Below are positions 1 to 5,807 of a stretch of DNA of 6,041 nucleotides, one piece after another. Origin of the DNA: Halothece sp. MAG (GTDB lineage: Bacteria > Cyanobacteriota > Cyanobacteriia > Cyanobacteriales > Rubidibacteraceae); assembly GCA_018610095.1 (NCBI GenBank), contig JAHEOB010000359.1, positions 1 through 6,041 of the forward strand, in the 5' to 3' direction. Below the pieces are notes generated by a model. That model saw nothing but the letters and a program-made list of their open reading frames with translations. It was not told the origin of the DNA and did not search any database. The stretch's first letter is position 1. Each line of letters starts with the position of its first letter. Position numbers and translations under genes: made by a program.

Positions 1-1
1 C

Positions 2-328
2 CCCATGCTGATTGTCAAAGCCCCAAATGAAGAAACCAGTCGCTATGTTCGCCCCGGTCAGTATATTGCCAATGATCAAGTCTTAATCAAAGAAATTAAT
101 ATGAGAGATCGACCGACACCAACGGTGGTGTTGGAACAGGTCGGATTTGAGCAAGACGTAATTAAGACGGTTGAAGGAGGAGTAACCGTTGGAAGCAGAG
201 AAGGGGTTTCTGAGACAGGAAGCCAAGAAGTAGATGATACAATGCCTTCGCCACCCCCCCAACAAGAAGGGGAAGGAGGAGAATCACAACAACCCCAACG
301 AGTTCCGACGCTTCCTGCGCAAAATTGA
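2..328 (+). CDS. Conserved hypothetical protein, C-terminal part (5' end outside window)
   Basis: The reading frame is open to the left edge, so this is the 3' end of a longer gene; the ATG at 5 is probably internal. The first ~55 residues look like a compact beta-rich domain (RYVRPGQYIAND, VLIKEINM, PTPTVVLEQVGFEQDVIKTV). After that comes a ~50-residue low-complexity tail rich in Pro, Gln, Glu and Gly (PSPPPQQEGEGGE) ending in LPAQN. The pattern 'PGQ.ia...VLIK.I....P.VVLEQ.G' recalls small beta domains of PilP/GspC-type periplasmic proteins of pili and type II secretion, and I have the impression of similar conserved cyanobacterial hypotheticals, but I cannot name the family. It converges on frr with 71 bases between. 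That the frame is coding is fairly sure; function is unknown. Confidence 0.7.
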   Translation, partial: PMLIVKAPNEETSRYVRPGQYIANDQVLIKEINMRDRPTPTVVLEQVGFEQDVIKTVEGGVTVGSREGVSETGSQEVDDTMPSPPPQQEGEGGESQQPQRVPTLPAQN

Positions 329-350
329 ACCTTGAGATTGATAGGCTCTC

Positions 351-385
351 ATCCCCACCCAAATCAAAGGTTGTGGATGGGGGAT
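351..385. terminator. Weak hairpin between convergent genes, possible shared terminator
   Basis: In the gap between the convergent hypothetical gene and frr, ATCCCC (351-356) can pair with GGGGAT (380-385) around an A/G-rich loop. The plus strand has only three T after the stem and the minus strand has no T tract, so this is not a canonical intrinsic terminator. Its position between two convergent stop codons is the main support. Confidence 0.25.
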
Positions 386-399
386 TTCCGCTTGTCTTG

Positions 400-948
400 C
401 TAAACGGTTGTTATATCTTCTTCTTTTGCTTTGAGGATTTCATCAATTTTGGCAACATATTTATCCGTTAATTTTTGAATCTTATCTTGAATATCGTGGG
501 ATTCATCTTCGGATAGTTCATGATTCTTTTCCGCTTTACGAACTTCATCGATCGCGTCACGGCGAATATTGCGAACTGAAACCCGTCCTTCTTCGGCATA
601 TTTGCTTGCCAATTTGACCAACTCTTGGCGACGTTCGCTGGTTAAAGGCGGAATATTTAAGCGAATTACCTCTCCATCATTATTTGGCGTAAGTCCAATA
701 TCCGACATCGCGATCGCTTTTTCAATTTGTTCCATACTCCCTTTATCATAGGGTTGAACCACAATGGTGGTTGAATCAGGCGTCGTAATGTTCGCTAAAG
801 ATTTTAGTGGCGTTTCCATTCCATAATAATCAACAGTGACTCGATCTAATAGGGCAGAATTGGCTCGTCCCGTCCGAAGACTATTAAACGATTGTTGAGT
901 TGATTCAACCGCTTTTTTCATCTTTGATTCCACTTCCGATAATTTCAT
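400..948 (-). CDS. frr: Ribosome recycling factor
   Basis: Frr (RRF) works with EF-G and GTP in the cytoplasm to split the post-termination ribosome from mRNA and tRNA. The 182-residue product is the normal length (about 185 in E. coli). Domain I, a three-helix bundle, is built from residues 1-30 (containing the conserved SLRTGRAN at 23-30) and about 104-182 (with the basic VRNIRRDA at 125-132 and a charged C-terminal helix). Domain II is the beta region at about 31-103 (DYYGMETPLKSLA, IVVQPYDK, LNIPPLTSERR). The start ATG overlaps the pyrH stop as ATGA, and a strong Shine-Dalgarno sequence lies 8 bases upstream, so the start is well supported. It is the second gene of a pyrH-frr operon, the usual bacterial order. 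The gene looks intact. Confidence 0.97.
   Translation of the reverse strand: MKLSEVESKMKKAVESTQQSFNSLRTGRANSALLDRVTVDYYGMETPLKSLANITTPDSTTIVVQPYDKGSMEQIEKAIAMSDIGLTPNNDGEVIRLNIPPLTSERRQELVKLASKYAEEGRVSVRNIRRDAIDEVRKAEKNHELSEDESHDIQDKIQKLTDKYVAKIDEILKAKEEDITTV
710..717. repeat. HIP1 octamer
   Basis: Exact GCGATCGC within frr. Further exact copies lie at 1063-1070 (pyrH), 3861-3868 (dxs) and 5999-6006 (aspA). Four in 6 kb is far above random expectation (about 0.1) and is a hallmark of many cyanobacterial genomes. Confidence 0.95.
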
Positions 949-1661
949 GATTGCTTACCTCCAACCACTGTTCCGACAGATTCTCCATTCACAACGCGAA
1001 CAATATTTCCTGATTGCGATAGATTAAATACCACAATCGGAATACTATTATCTCGACACAGCGCGATCGCGCTACCATCCATTACTCGTAAATCCTCAGT
1101 AAGAACATAAGTATAACTAATGTGTTCAAATAAGTGAGCATTGGGATTAGTGTGGGGATCACTATCATAAACCCCATCCACTTGCGTTGCCTTACAGATC
1201 ACCTCTGCATCAATTTCTGCGGCTCGTAAAGCAGCCGTTGTATCGGTGGTAAAAAACGGATTCCCAGAACCAGCAGCAAAGATTACCACTCGTTTCTTTT
1301 CTAAGTGACGAATGGCTCGTCGCCGAATATAGGGTTCAGCCACTTGCTGCATGGTAATCGCACTTTGAACCCGAGTGGGAACATCCATCCGTTCTAGGGC
1401 ATCTTGCAGGGTCAAGGCATTCATGACCGTAGCAATCATACCAATATAATCAGCCGTTGCTCGATCCATCCCTGCTGATGCAGCTTTAACACCGCGAAAA
1501 ATATTGCCCCCACCGACAACAATGGCAAATTCAATGTTGCTGTTTGCTACTTCAGCAATTTCCTGGGCAATTTCATCAACAACCGTGGCATCAATCCCAT
1601 AGGGTTGTGACCCCATTAAGGCTTCACCACTTAATTTTAGTAAGACCCGTTGATAACTCAT
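945..1661 (-). CDS. pyrH: Uridylate (UMP) kinase
   Basis: PyrH phosphorylates UMP to UDP with ATP in pyrimidine nucleotide synthesis; the bacterial enzyme is a hexamer of the amino-acid kinase fold, normally GTP-activated and UTP-inhibited. The 238-residue length is typical. Visible motifs are LKLSGEAL (8-15, phosphate-binding start), VVGGGNIFRG (48-57), the DRATADYIGMIATVMNA region (66-82), GSGNPFFTTDTTA (131-143, UMP site), KATQVDGVYDSDP (157-169, nucleotide site) and MDGSAIALCRDN (194-205). The start matches the family N-terminus (M-x-Y-x-RVLLKLSGEAL) and is preceded by TGTCTA with no Shine-Dalgarno. It is the first gene of the operon with frr, which it overlaps by four bases. A promoter candidate lies about 140 bases upstream. 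All key residues appear present. Confidence 0.97.
   Translation of the reverse strand: MSYQRVLLKLSGEALMGSQPYGIDATVVDEIAQEIAEVANSNIEFAIVVGGGNIFRGVKAASAGMDRATADYIGMIATVMNALTLQDALERMDVPTRVQSAITMQQVAEPYIRRRAIRHLEKKRVVIFAAGSGNPFFTTDTTAALRAAEIDAEVICKATQVDGVYDSDPHTNPNAHLFEHISYTYVLTEDLRVMDGSAIALCRDNSIPIVVFNLSQSGNIVRVVNGESVGTVVGGKQS
957..962 (-). promoter_or_regulatory. Strong ribosome binding site for frr inside pyrH
   Basis: On the minus strand GGAGGT lies 8 bases before the frr ATG and within the last codons of pyrH. It is the only near-consensus Shine-Dalgarno at good spacing in the window; pyrH, dxs, pstS and aspA have none. Together with the ATGA overlap it suggests efficient reinitiation of frr after pyrH translation. 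Confidence 0.75.
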
Positions 1662-1670
1662 TAGACATGC

Positions 1671-1787
1671 TTAGCACCCATTGCGCTGATTTAGCTGGTC
1701 AATTGTCATTGCCACTACCCAGGCTCTGCATAATAGGGCAATCCCCCACAGACATCTAAGGTAGCAGCTTTCTGTCCCATAACTCAT
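1671..1787 (-). other. Possible small upstream ORF (38 codons) in the pyrH leader
   Basis: A minus-strand ATG at 1787 opens a 38-codon frame ending in TAA at 1671, ten bases before the pyrH ATG and in the same frame. It begins MSYGTESC, contains four Cys and a hydrophobic stretch around WGIALLC and WVVAM, and ends QLNQRNGC. Its ATG would lie only about two bases after the transcription start expected from the -10 at 1796-1801, so translation would be leaderless or nearly so. There is no Shine-Dalgarno and no recognisable family. It may be chance. Confidence 0.2.
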
Positions 1788-1795
1788 TCTTTTTG

Positions 1796-1824
1796 ATTTT
1801 AAATTTTGCTCGCAAAATTGTTAA
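1796..1824 (-). promoter_or_regulatory. Candidate sigma70-type promoter for pyrH-frr
   Basis: On the minus strand TTAACA (1824-1819) is followed after exactly 17 bases by TAAAAT (1801-1796), each one mismatch from the consensus hexamers. The predicted start near 1789 would give a leader of about 128 bases before pyrH. No better pair was found between here and the pyrH start. The spacer is filled by a palindrome described separately. Confidence 0.5.
1802..1819. repeat. Perfect 18-base palindrome in the pyrH promoter spacer
   Basis: AATTTTGC (1802-1809), TC, GCAAAATT (1812-1819) form a perfect inverted repeat with a two-base centre. Such a short centre suits a dimeric protein operator better than an RNA hairpin. 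It sits between the -35 and -10 hexamers of the candidate pyrH promoter and about 140 bases upstream of dxs. It does not match the NtcA or LexA site patterns I know for cyanobacteria. Confidence 0.45.
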
Positions 1825-1857
1825 ATTTCTCGCTGCTTAGGGGGAGAGGTTTAAGAT

Positions 1858-1871
1858 ATTGCAAATTGCAA
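1858..1871. repeat. Tandem ATTGCAA x2 upstream of dxs
   Basis: ATTGCAA occurs twice head to tail (1858-1864, 1865-1871), about 90 bases before the dxs start. Each unit contains the palindrome TTGCAA. It might be a regulator site; it is also within reach of chance in AT-rich intergenic DNA. The flanking GGGGG (1840-1844) and CCCCC (1883-1887) could pair and enclose it. Confidence 0.25.
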
Positions 1872-1908
1872 CAAAGGGAAATCCCCCAAACGGTTCTATG
1901 CTTTACAG

Positions 1909-1914
1909 TAGAAT
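1909..1914 (+). promoter_or_regulatory. Candidate -10 element for dxs
   Basis: TAGAAT, one mismatch from TATAAT, lies 45 bases before the dxs ATG and is followed by the AT-rich AAATAG. No convincing -35 hexamer lies 16-18 bases upstream, so this is a weak call. The rest of the gap between the two promoters (1662-1958) shows no RNA gene and no other coding frame I can support. Confidence 0.3.
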
Positions 1915-1958
1915 AAATAGCTAAACTTAACCGTAGCACTTGCAGAAATTAGTAACTT

Positions 1959-3878
1959 ATGCACATTAGCGAAATCACCCATCCTAACCAGTTGCACGGG
2001 TTATCAATTCGTCAATTAGAAACCATTGCTCGGCAAATTCGGGAAAAGCATTTAGAAACCGTTTCCACCAGTGGTGGACACCTCGGCCCTGGGTTAGGGG
2101 TAGTAGAACTAACCCTGGGCTTATATCAAACACTGGATTTAAGTCGAGATCGAGTCATTTGGGATGTGGGACACCAAGGCTATCCCCACAAAATGCTAAC
2201 GGGGCGATATCATCAGTTTCATACGCTGCGCCAAAAAGATGGCATTGCTGGCTATCTCAAACGCTGTGAAAGTCCGTTTGACTATTTTGGTGCTGGTCAT
2301 GCCTCCACTAGCATTTCTGCTGGTTTAGGGATGGCGTTAGCACGAGATGCCAAAGGAGATGACTTTCGAGTGGTTTCTATCATTGGTGATGGGGCTTTAA
2401 CCGGCGGAATGGCGCTAGAAGCGATTAATCACGCTGGCAAATTACAAGATACCAATTTAATGGTGGTTCTCAATGATAACGAGATGTCGATTTCTCCTAA
2501 TGTGGGAGCGATTCCTCGTTATTTAAATCAGGTTCGCTTATCCCCACCCATGCAATTTTTAAGCGACAATATCGAAGAACAATTTAAGCAGTTGCCCTTC
2601 TTTGGCGAATCATTAAGCCCGGAAATGGAACGGATGAAAGAAGGGATGAAACGATTAGCTGTTCCCAAAGTGGGCGCTGTCATTGAAGAGTTAGGCTTTA
2701 AGTATTTTGGGCCGATTGATGGGCATAACTTAGAGGAATTAATCGATACTTTCCAACAAGCCCAACAGGTAACAGGTCCGGTTTTAGTTCATGTGGGAAC
2801 CACCAAAGGCAAAGGCTACTCGTTTGCAGAACAAGATAAAGTCAGCTATCACGCTCAAAGTGCCTTTAATTTAGCTACGGGGAAAGCTGAAGCCCCTAGT
2901 AAACCCAAGCCACCGAAATATTGCAAGGTTTTTGCCCATACCCTCACTAAACTAGCCGAAGAAAATTCTAAAATCATTGGCATTACCGCTGCTATGGCAC
3001 CCGGCACGGGGCTAGATAAACTCCACGAAAAACTGCCCGACCAATTTGTGGATGTGGGCATTGCAGAACAACATGCCGTCACCCTTGCTGGGGGGTTAGC
3101 TTGTGAAGGCATGCGCCCCGTCGCTGCCATTTATTCCACGTTCTTGCAACGAGCCTACGACCAGATTATTCACGATATCTGCGTTCAGAATTTACCAGTA
3201 TTTTTCTGTTTAGATCGCGCTGGCATTGTCGGGGCAGATGGTCCCACTCACCAAGGCATGTATGACATTGCTTATCTACGGTGTCTCCCCAATATGGTGG
3301 TTATGGCGCCCAAAGATGAAGCAGAATTACAACGGATGACCGTTACCGGTGTTAATTATACCGATGGCCCGATCGCGATGCGGTATCCTCGGGGGAATGG
3401 CATTGGTGTTCCCTTAATGGAAGAAGGTTGGGAACCCGTTGATATTGGCAAAGGAGAAATTTTACGTAACGGCGATGATATTCTCCTATTAGGCTATGGT
3501 TCAATGGTTCCGACGGCTATGCAGGCTGCGGAAATTCTAAGTGAACATGGCATCGAAGCAACCGTTGTCAATGCTCGTTTTGTCAAACCCTTGGATACAG
3601 AATTAATCTTTCCCCTGGCACAAAAAATTGGGCGTGTTGTCACCTTGGAAGAAGGTTGTTTGATGGGTGGTTTCGGTTCTGCCGTGACTGAAAGCCTGAT
3701 GGATAACAATATTTTAGTGCCCGTGAAGCGATTTGGCGTTCCTGATCAAATTGTGGAACACGGTAAACCCGAAGAAGCTAAAGCAGAGTTGGGATTAACC
3801 AGTTCCCAAATTTCAGAACAAATTTTATCTGCCTTCTTTAATCAGGAAAAACTGGAATCCGCGATCGCGCAATCCTAA
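1959..3878 (+). CDS. dxs: 1-deoxy-D-xylulose-5-phosphate synthase
   Basis: Dxs condenses pyruvate and glyceraldehyde 3-phosphate into DXP with release of CO2, the first and usually flux-controlling step of the MEP pathway that feeds carotenoids, the phytol tail of chlorophyll and quinones. It is a cytoplasmic TPP- and Mg-dependent homodimer. The 639 residues match the family. Visible elements: SGGHLGPGLGVVELTL (38-53, catalytic His41), GAGHASTSIS (111-120), the TPP/Mg motif GDGALTGG (143-150) paired with NDNEMSIS (172-179), HVGTTKGKGYSFAE (278-291), DVGIAEQHAVTLAGG (365-379, catalytic Glu370), RAGIVGADGPTHQG (420-433), YPRGNG (476-481), and the C-terminal transketolase domain with KPLD and LEEG. 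The start agrees with the cyanobacterial family N-terminus (MHISEITHPNQLHGLS), though no Shine-Dalgarno is seen. The last codons run through a HIP1 site. It is apparently monocistronic and closed by a strong terminator. Confidence 0.98.
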   Translation: MHISEITHPNQLHGLSIRQLETIARQIREKHLETVSTSGGHLGPGLGVVELTLGLYQTLDLSRDRVIWDVGHQGYPHKMLTGRYHQFHTLRQKDGIAGYLKRCESPFDYFGAGHASTSISAGLGMALARDAKGDDFRVVSIIGDGALTGGMALEAINHAGKLQDTNLMVVLNDNEMSISPNVGAIPRYLNQVRLSPPMQFLSDNIEEQFKQLPFFGESLSPEMERMKEGMKRLAVPKVGAVIEELGFKYFGPIDGHNLEELIDTFQQAQQVTGPVLVHVGTTKGKGYSFAEQDKVSYHAQSAFNLATGKAEAPSKPKPPKYCKVFAHTLTKLAEENSKIIGITAAMAPGTGLDKLHEKLPDQFVDVGIAEQHAVTLAGGLACEGMRPVAAIYSTFLQRAYDQIIHDICVQNLPVFFCLDRAGIVGADGPTHQGMYDIAYLRCLPNMVVMAPKDEAELQRMTVTGVNYTDGPIAMRYPRGNGIGVPLMEEGWEPVDIGKGEILRNGDDILLLGYGSMVPTAMQAAEILSEHGIEATVVNARFVKPLDTELIFPLAQKIGRVVTLEEGCLMGGFGSAVTESLMDNNILVPVKRFGVPDQIVEHGKPEEAKAELGLTSSQISEQILSAFFNQEKLESAIAQS

Positions 3879-3901
3879 TAATTATTCTTTATTTTGAACA
3901 G

Positions 3902-3936
3902 GGAGAGAGTTGACGACTGACTCTCTCCTTTTTTTT
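3902..3936 (+). terminator. Intrinsic terminator of dxs
   Basis: GGAGAGAGT (3902-3910) pairs perfectly over nine bases with ACTCTCTCC (3920-3928), loop TGACGACTG, followed at once by eight T (3929-3936). It lies 23 bases after the dxs stop. In the minus direction the hairpin would also be transcribed from crr7, but the bases after it (CTGTTCAAAAT) are not a T run, so termination is expected mainly for dxs. Confidence 0.92.
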
Positions 3937-3944
3937 ATTAGAAA

Positions 3945-4202
3945 TCACTTTTCCAGTCGAATCACATACCACTGCAAATATTGACCTTCTCCGACATTCA
4001 ATTCGCAGCCGGTTTCCATCAAATGTTTAGCTTGTTCTTCAACTGTGTCAAATTTGCTTAACTCTCGAGGAACTTCGTCAGGATAATTTTGTAACATCCC
4101 TTTGAGCTTTTCTAGTAACTCCTCGGCACTCATGATTTCTTCAGGTTGGTTAGTTTCAAGGACGACATAAGCGTCCTCTTGGTACATAATGGAATCTGGC
4201 AT
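3945..4202 (-). CDS. crr7: CRR7-family protein (chlororespiratory reduction 7, NDH-1 assembly)
   Basis: This 85-residue protein matches the pattern I recall for CRR7: an N-terminal AYVVLETNQPEE (11-22), an EELLEKLKGML helix (27-37), a P...VPRELSKFDTVEEQAKHLME segment (41-63), and the closing CEL....G.YLQWYVIRLE (66-84). Plant CRR7 keeps the same order (YVLLE, EEL..LKG, L..FE, CEL, QWYEVRLE). Plant CRR7 is a stromal protein needed for accumulation of the chloroplast NDH subcomplex; a similar role in cyanobacterial NDH-1 is inferred, not shown here. No signal peptide or membrane segment is seen. The ATG at 4202 is chosen because MPDxxMYQED suits the family; Met6 (4187) is a less likely alternative. 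A purine-rich GAGGGAGAG (4223-4215) lies 12 bases upstream. The gene converges on dxs and stands alone. Confidence 0.82.
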   Translation of the reverse strand: MPDSIMYQEDAYVVLETNQPEEIMSAEELLEKLKGMLQNYPDEVPRELSKFDTVEEQAKHLMETGCELNVGEGQYLQWYVIRLEK

Positions 4203-4233
4203 AGTCTATTGACACTCTCCCTCTAAATTTAAT

Positions 4234-4239
4234 ATTATA
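4234..4239 (-). promoter_or_regulatory. Consensus -10 box for crr7
   Basis: On the minus strand a perfect TATAAT lies 31 bases before the crr7 ATG, predicting a short leader of about 25 bases. The -35 position (AGTCGA, 4262-4257) is far from consensus, so the promoter may need an activator or may be weak. Confidence 0.5.
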
Positions 4240-4286
4240 GCTGGATATTGTTAGAATCGACTCTCTAACCGCTCTGCCAAGGACTA

Positions 4287-4481
4287 GTACGTCGGATTAA
4301 TTCAGCCTTCGCTTTACTTTTTTTTATTTGCTCACCATTGTCCGCAGAGGCTTTTCAGCTTGCCAGTGAGCCAGGTTTGTTTAAAATAAACATTACTGTA
4401 TCTCAAAATGTATATTTAGAACGATCTTTTGATAGTTTAATTTCGTGGAACTTGTTCAAATCCTCCCTAAAAGCTAATTAA
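4287..4481 (+). pseudogene. Vestigial secreted-protein ORF without a start codon
   Basis: A frame open from after the stop at 4266 to TAA at 4479-4481 reads like a small exported protein. It has a basic n-region (VRRINS), a hydrophobic core (AFALLFFICSPLS), a plausible signal peptidase site after AEA, and a ~42-residue mature part including SQNVYLERSFD, LISW and FKSSLKAN. No ATG, GTG or upstream TTG starts it, so it is either decayed or starts at a rare codon. Its last third is repeated with conservative substitutions after pstS (5635-5707), where the frame is broken by one base. That supports coding ancestry for the shared part. I do not recognise the family. The stretch also overlaps the region where pstS regulatory sequences would lie. 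Confidence 0.35.
4396..4469 (+). repeat. Direct repeat copy A, upstream of pstS
   Basis: This segment matches 5635-5707 in the same orientation. The core 4399-4426 is identical over 28 bases to 5638-5665 (TATCTCAAAATG...AACGATC). After it come TTTGAT, ATTTCGTGGAA and CCTCCCTA in both copies, with scattered substitutions and one single-base indel. It ends 25 bases before the pstS ATG. Confidence 0.9.
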
Positions 4482-4494
4482 ATCAGAATTAATA

Positions 4495-5625
4495 ATGATG
4501 AAAGACCAAATATTTTCTAAATTTCGTGTTTTAGGAATTCTAAGTTTATGCGGGTTGAGTCTTGTTGGTTGCGGACAACAAAATTCTGAAACTGAAACAG
4601 GTACAGACAATGATCAGATCAGTGCTGAGTTGAGTGGTGCTGGTGCAAGTTTTCCGGCTCCCCTTTATAAACGTTGGTTTTCAATATATAACCGAAACGT
4701 TAATCCCAATATCAAAGTAAGCTATGACTCAATTGGTAGTGGTGGTGGTGTCGAAAAGTATCTTGATGGCACAGTTGATTTTGCGGCAAGTGATGCGCCA
4801 CTGAGACAGCACGAGCGATCGGAGTTTCAAAACACCTTTGGAGCAGAGCCAATTCAACTTCCCACAGTGGGAGGTGCAGTGGTCTTTGCTTATAATATTC
4901 CTGAAATTGCTGGAAAGGAATTGAAACTTTCCCGCGAGACTTACTGTGGAATTGTAACAGGGAAAATTACCAGTTGGGACAATTCCATGATCGCAGAAGA
5001 TAATCCAAACTTAGAGCTGCCAAGCCGTGACATTAGTTTTGTTCATCGTTCCGATGGCAGTGGCACTACCTTTATTTTGACTAACCATATCAATACCGTT
5101 TGTGATGATTGGAATGCTGGAGCTGCTAAATCAGTTAACTGGCCAACTGGTACTGGCCGAGATGGTAATGAAGGGGTAGCTGACGAAATTCAACGAAATG
5201 AAGGGACAATTGGTTATATTGAATTTGCTTTGGCTAAAGAAAATGATATTGCCATGGCAACTCTAGAAAATCAATCGGGGAATTTTGTTAAACCCAGCCC
5301 TGAAACTGCCTCAGCAGCATTTGAAGGAACAGAAATTCCGGATGACTTTGCCCTAGAAGTTCCTAATCCCAAAACCCCTGATGCCTATCCTATTGCTGGG
5401 TTAACTTGGCTACTCATTTATCCAGAGTATGATAATGAAAACAAATACAAAGCCCTCAAACGCATTCTTAAGTGGGGTTACCAGAACAAAGGCGAAGAAA
5501 TTGCAGTTGAGTTAGGCTACATCCCAATTCCAAAGGATGTCGAGCAGGAAGCCATCAATGTTATAGATAATGATGTTAAAGTGGCTTCCGAAAATAATCA
5601 AACAAGAACGGCAAGTGAAAAATAG
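4495..5625 (+). CDS. pstS: PstS-family phosphate-binding lipoprotein
   Basis: PstS captures orthophosphate in the periplasm for the PstCAB ABC transporter. The 376-residue product has a lipoprotein signal peptide (hydrophobic VLGILSLCGLSLV, lipobox LVGC, Cys26), then a Ser/Thr/Glu/Asp-rich linker (30-45). The phosphate-binding loops are clear: GAGASFPAPLYKRW (48-61), SIGSGGG (79-85), DFAASDAPL (95-103), HRSDGSGTTF (184-193). Other family marks are VNWPTGTGRDGNEGV (214-228) and GTIGYIE (237-243). The last ~15 residues are polar and probably unstructured. Tandem ATGs (4495, 4498) are alternative starts and no Shine-Dalgarno is visible. No pstC/A/B follows; aspA does, so this is a solitary copy and could be the SphX type of cyanobacterial paralogue. 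No clear Pho box was found upstream. Direct repeats flank the gene, and its DNA looks more AT-rich with no exact HIP1 site, which may hint at separate history. Confidence 0.93.
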   Translation: MMKDQIFSKFRVLGILSLCGLSLVGCGQQNSETETGTDNDQISAELSGAGASFPAPLYKRWFSIYNRNVNPNIKVSYDSIGSGGGVEKYLDGTVDFAASDAPLRQHERSEFQNTFGAEPIQLPTVGGAVVFAYNIPEIAGKELKLSRETYCGIVTGKITSWDNSMIAEDNPNLELPSRDISFVHRSDGSGTTFILTNHINTVCDDWNAGAAKSVNWPTGTGRDGNEGVADEIQRNEGTIGYIEFALAKENDIAMATLENQSGNFVKPSPETASAAFEGTEIPDDFALEVPNPKTPDAYPIAGLTWLLIYPEYDNENKYKALKRILKWGYQNKGEEIAVELGYIPIPKDVEQEAINVIDNDVKVASENNQTRTASEK

Positions 5626-5634
5626 GAAAATTGG

Positions 5635-5707
5635 CTCTATCTCAAAATGTATATTTAGAACGATCCTTTGATTTTTGATTTCGTGGAAATTGCTGCAAGC
5701 CTCCCTA
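5635..5707 (+). repeat. Direct repeat copy B, downstream of pstS
   Basis: This is the second copy of the sequence at 4396-4469, beginning 10 bases after the pstS stop. Relative to copy A it has lost one base near 5673, which shifts the shared frame; read across the shift it encodes SQNVYLERSFD then LISWKLLQASL and a stop. Substitutions against copy A are mostly synonymous or conservative (Ser TCT/TCC, Asn/Lys, Phe/Leu, Lys/Gln, Ser/Ala). Confidence 0.9.
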
Positions 5708-5807
5708 TGAAACTGAAGATTCTTCTGAGAGTACCGAAGCCAAGGGGCTGTCATTTGAGGTTTCCTCAGATGTTTATACGCCCCGTCCACTCACAGCGTC
5801 AGTTTGA
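5679..5807 (+). pseudogene. Short open stretch, possible decayed TnpB C-terminal tail
   Basis: Between stops at 5676 and 5805 a 42-codon frame contains an acidic/serine-rich piece (ETEDSSESTEAKGLSFEVSSD) and runs into the hairpin below, ending PRPLTASV. TnpB genes of cyanobacterial IS200/IS605 elements often end by reading into the right-end hairpin, which is the reason for the suggestion. No zinc-ribbon or RuvC motif remains, so the assignment is weak and the frame has no start codon. Confidence 0.2.

Noticed and set aside
1544..1759. Plus-strand 71-codon frame across the pyrH start
   Set aside because: Most of it is antisense to the conserved N-terminus of pyrH and nothing supports its start.
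1840..1887. GGGGGA and TCCCCC flanking a 36-base stretch upstream of dxs, considered as a riboswitch or leader hairpin
   Set aside because: Only a six-base stem with a long loop, and it lies upstream of the likely dxs transcription start. dxs TPP riboswitches occur in some bacteria, but the TPP core motif CTGAGA is not seen here.
2855..3130. Minus-strand frame inside dxs
   Set aside because: Antisense to conserved Dxs coding sequence including the catalytic Glu370 region; a shadow of the real gene.
4262..4284. On the minus strand TTGGCAGAGCGGTTAGAG resembles the D-arm region of a tRNA gene
   Set aside because: The D-stem cannot pair properly, and no anticodon stem, T-loop (GGTTCGAATC type) or acceptor complement follows. 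At most a chance match or a very short tRNA remnant.
4263..4284. CTCTAAC and CTGCCAA spaced 11 bases apart, like a degenerate Pho box upstream of pstS
   Set aside because: Neither unit fits the cyanobacterial repeat pattern (about CTTAACCT) well, and it lies over 200 bases from the pstS start, nearer the crr7 promoter.
5512..5790. A 92-codon minus-strand frame overlapping the pstS 3' end
   Set aside because: It is antisense to an evident pstS reading frame and to the repeat, with no family resemblance; a shadow frame.
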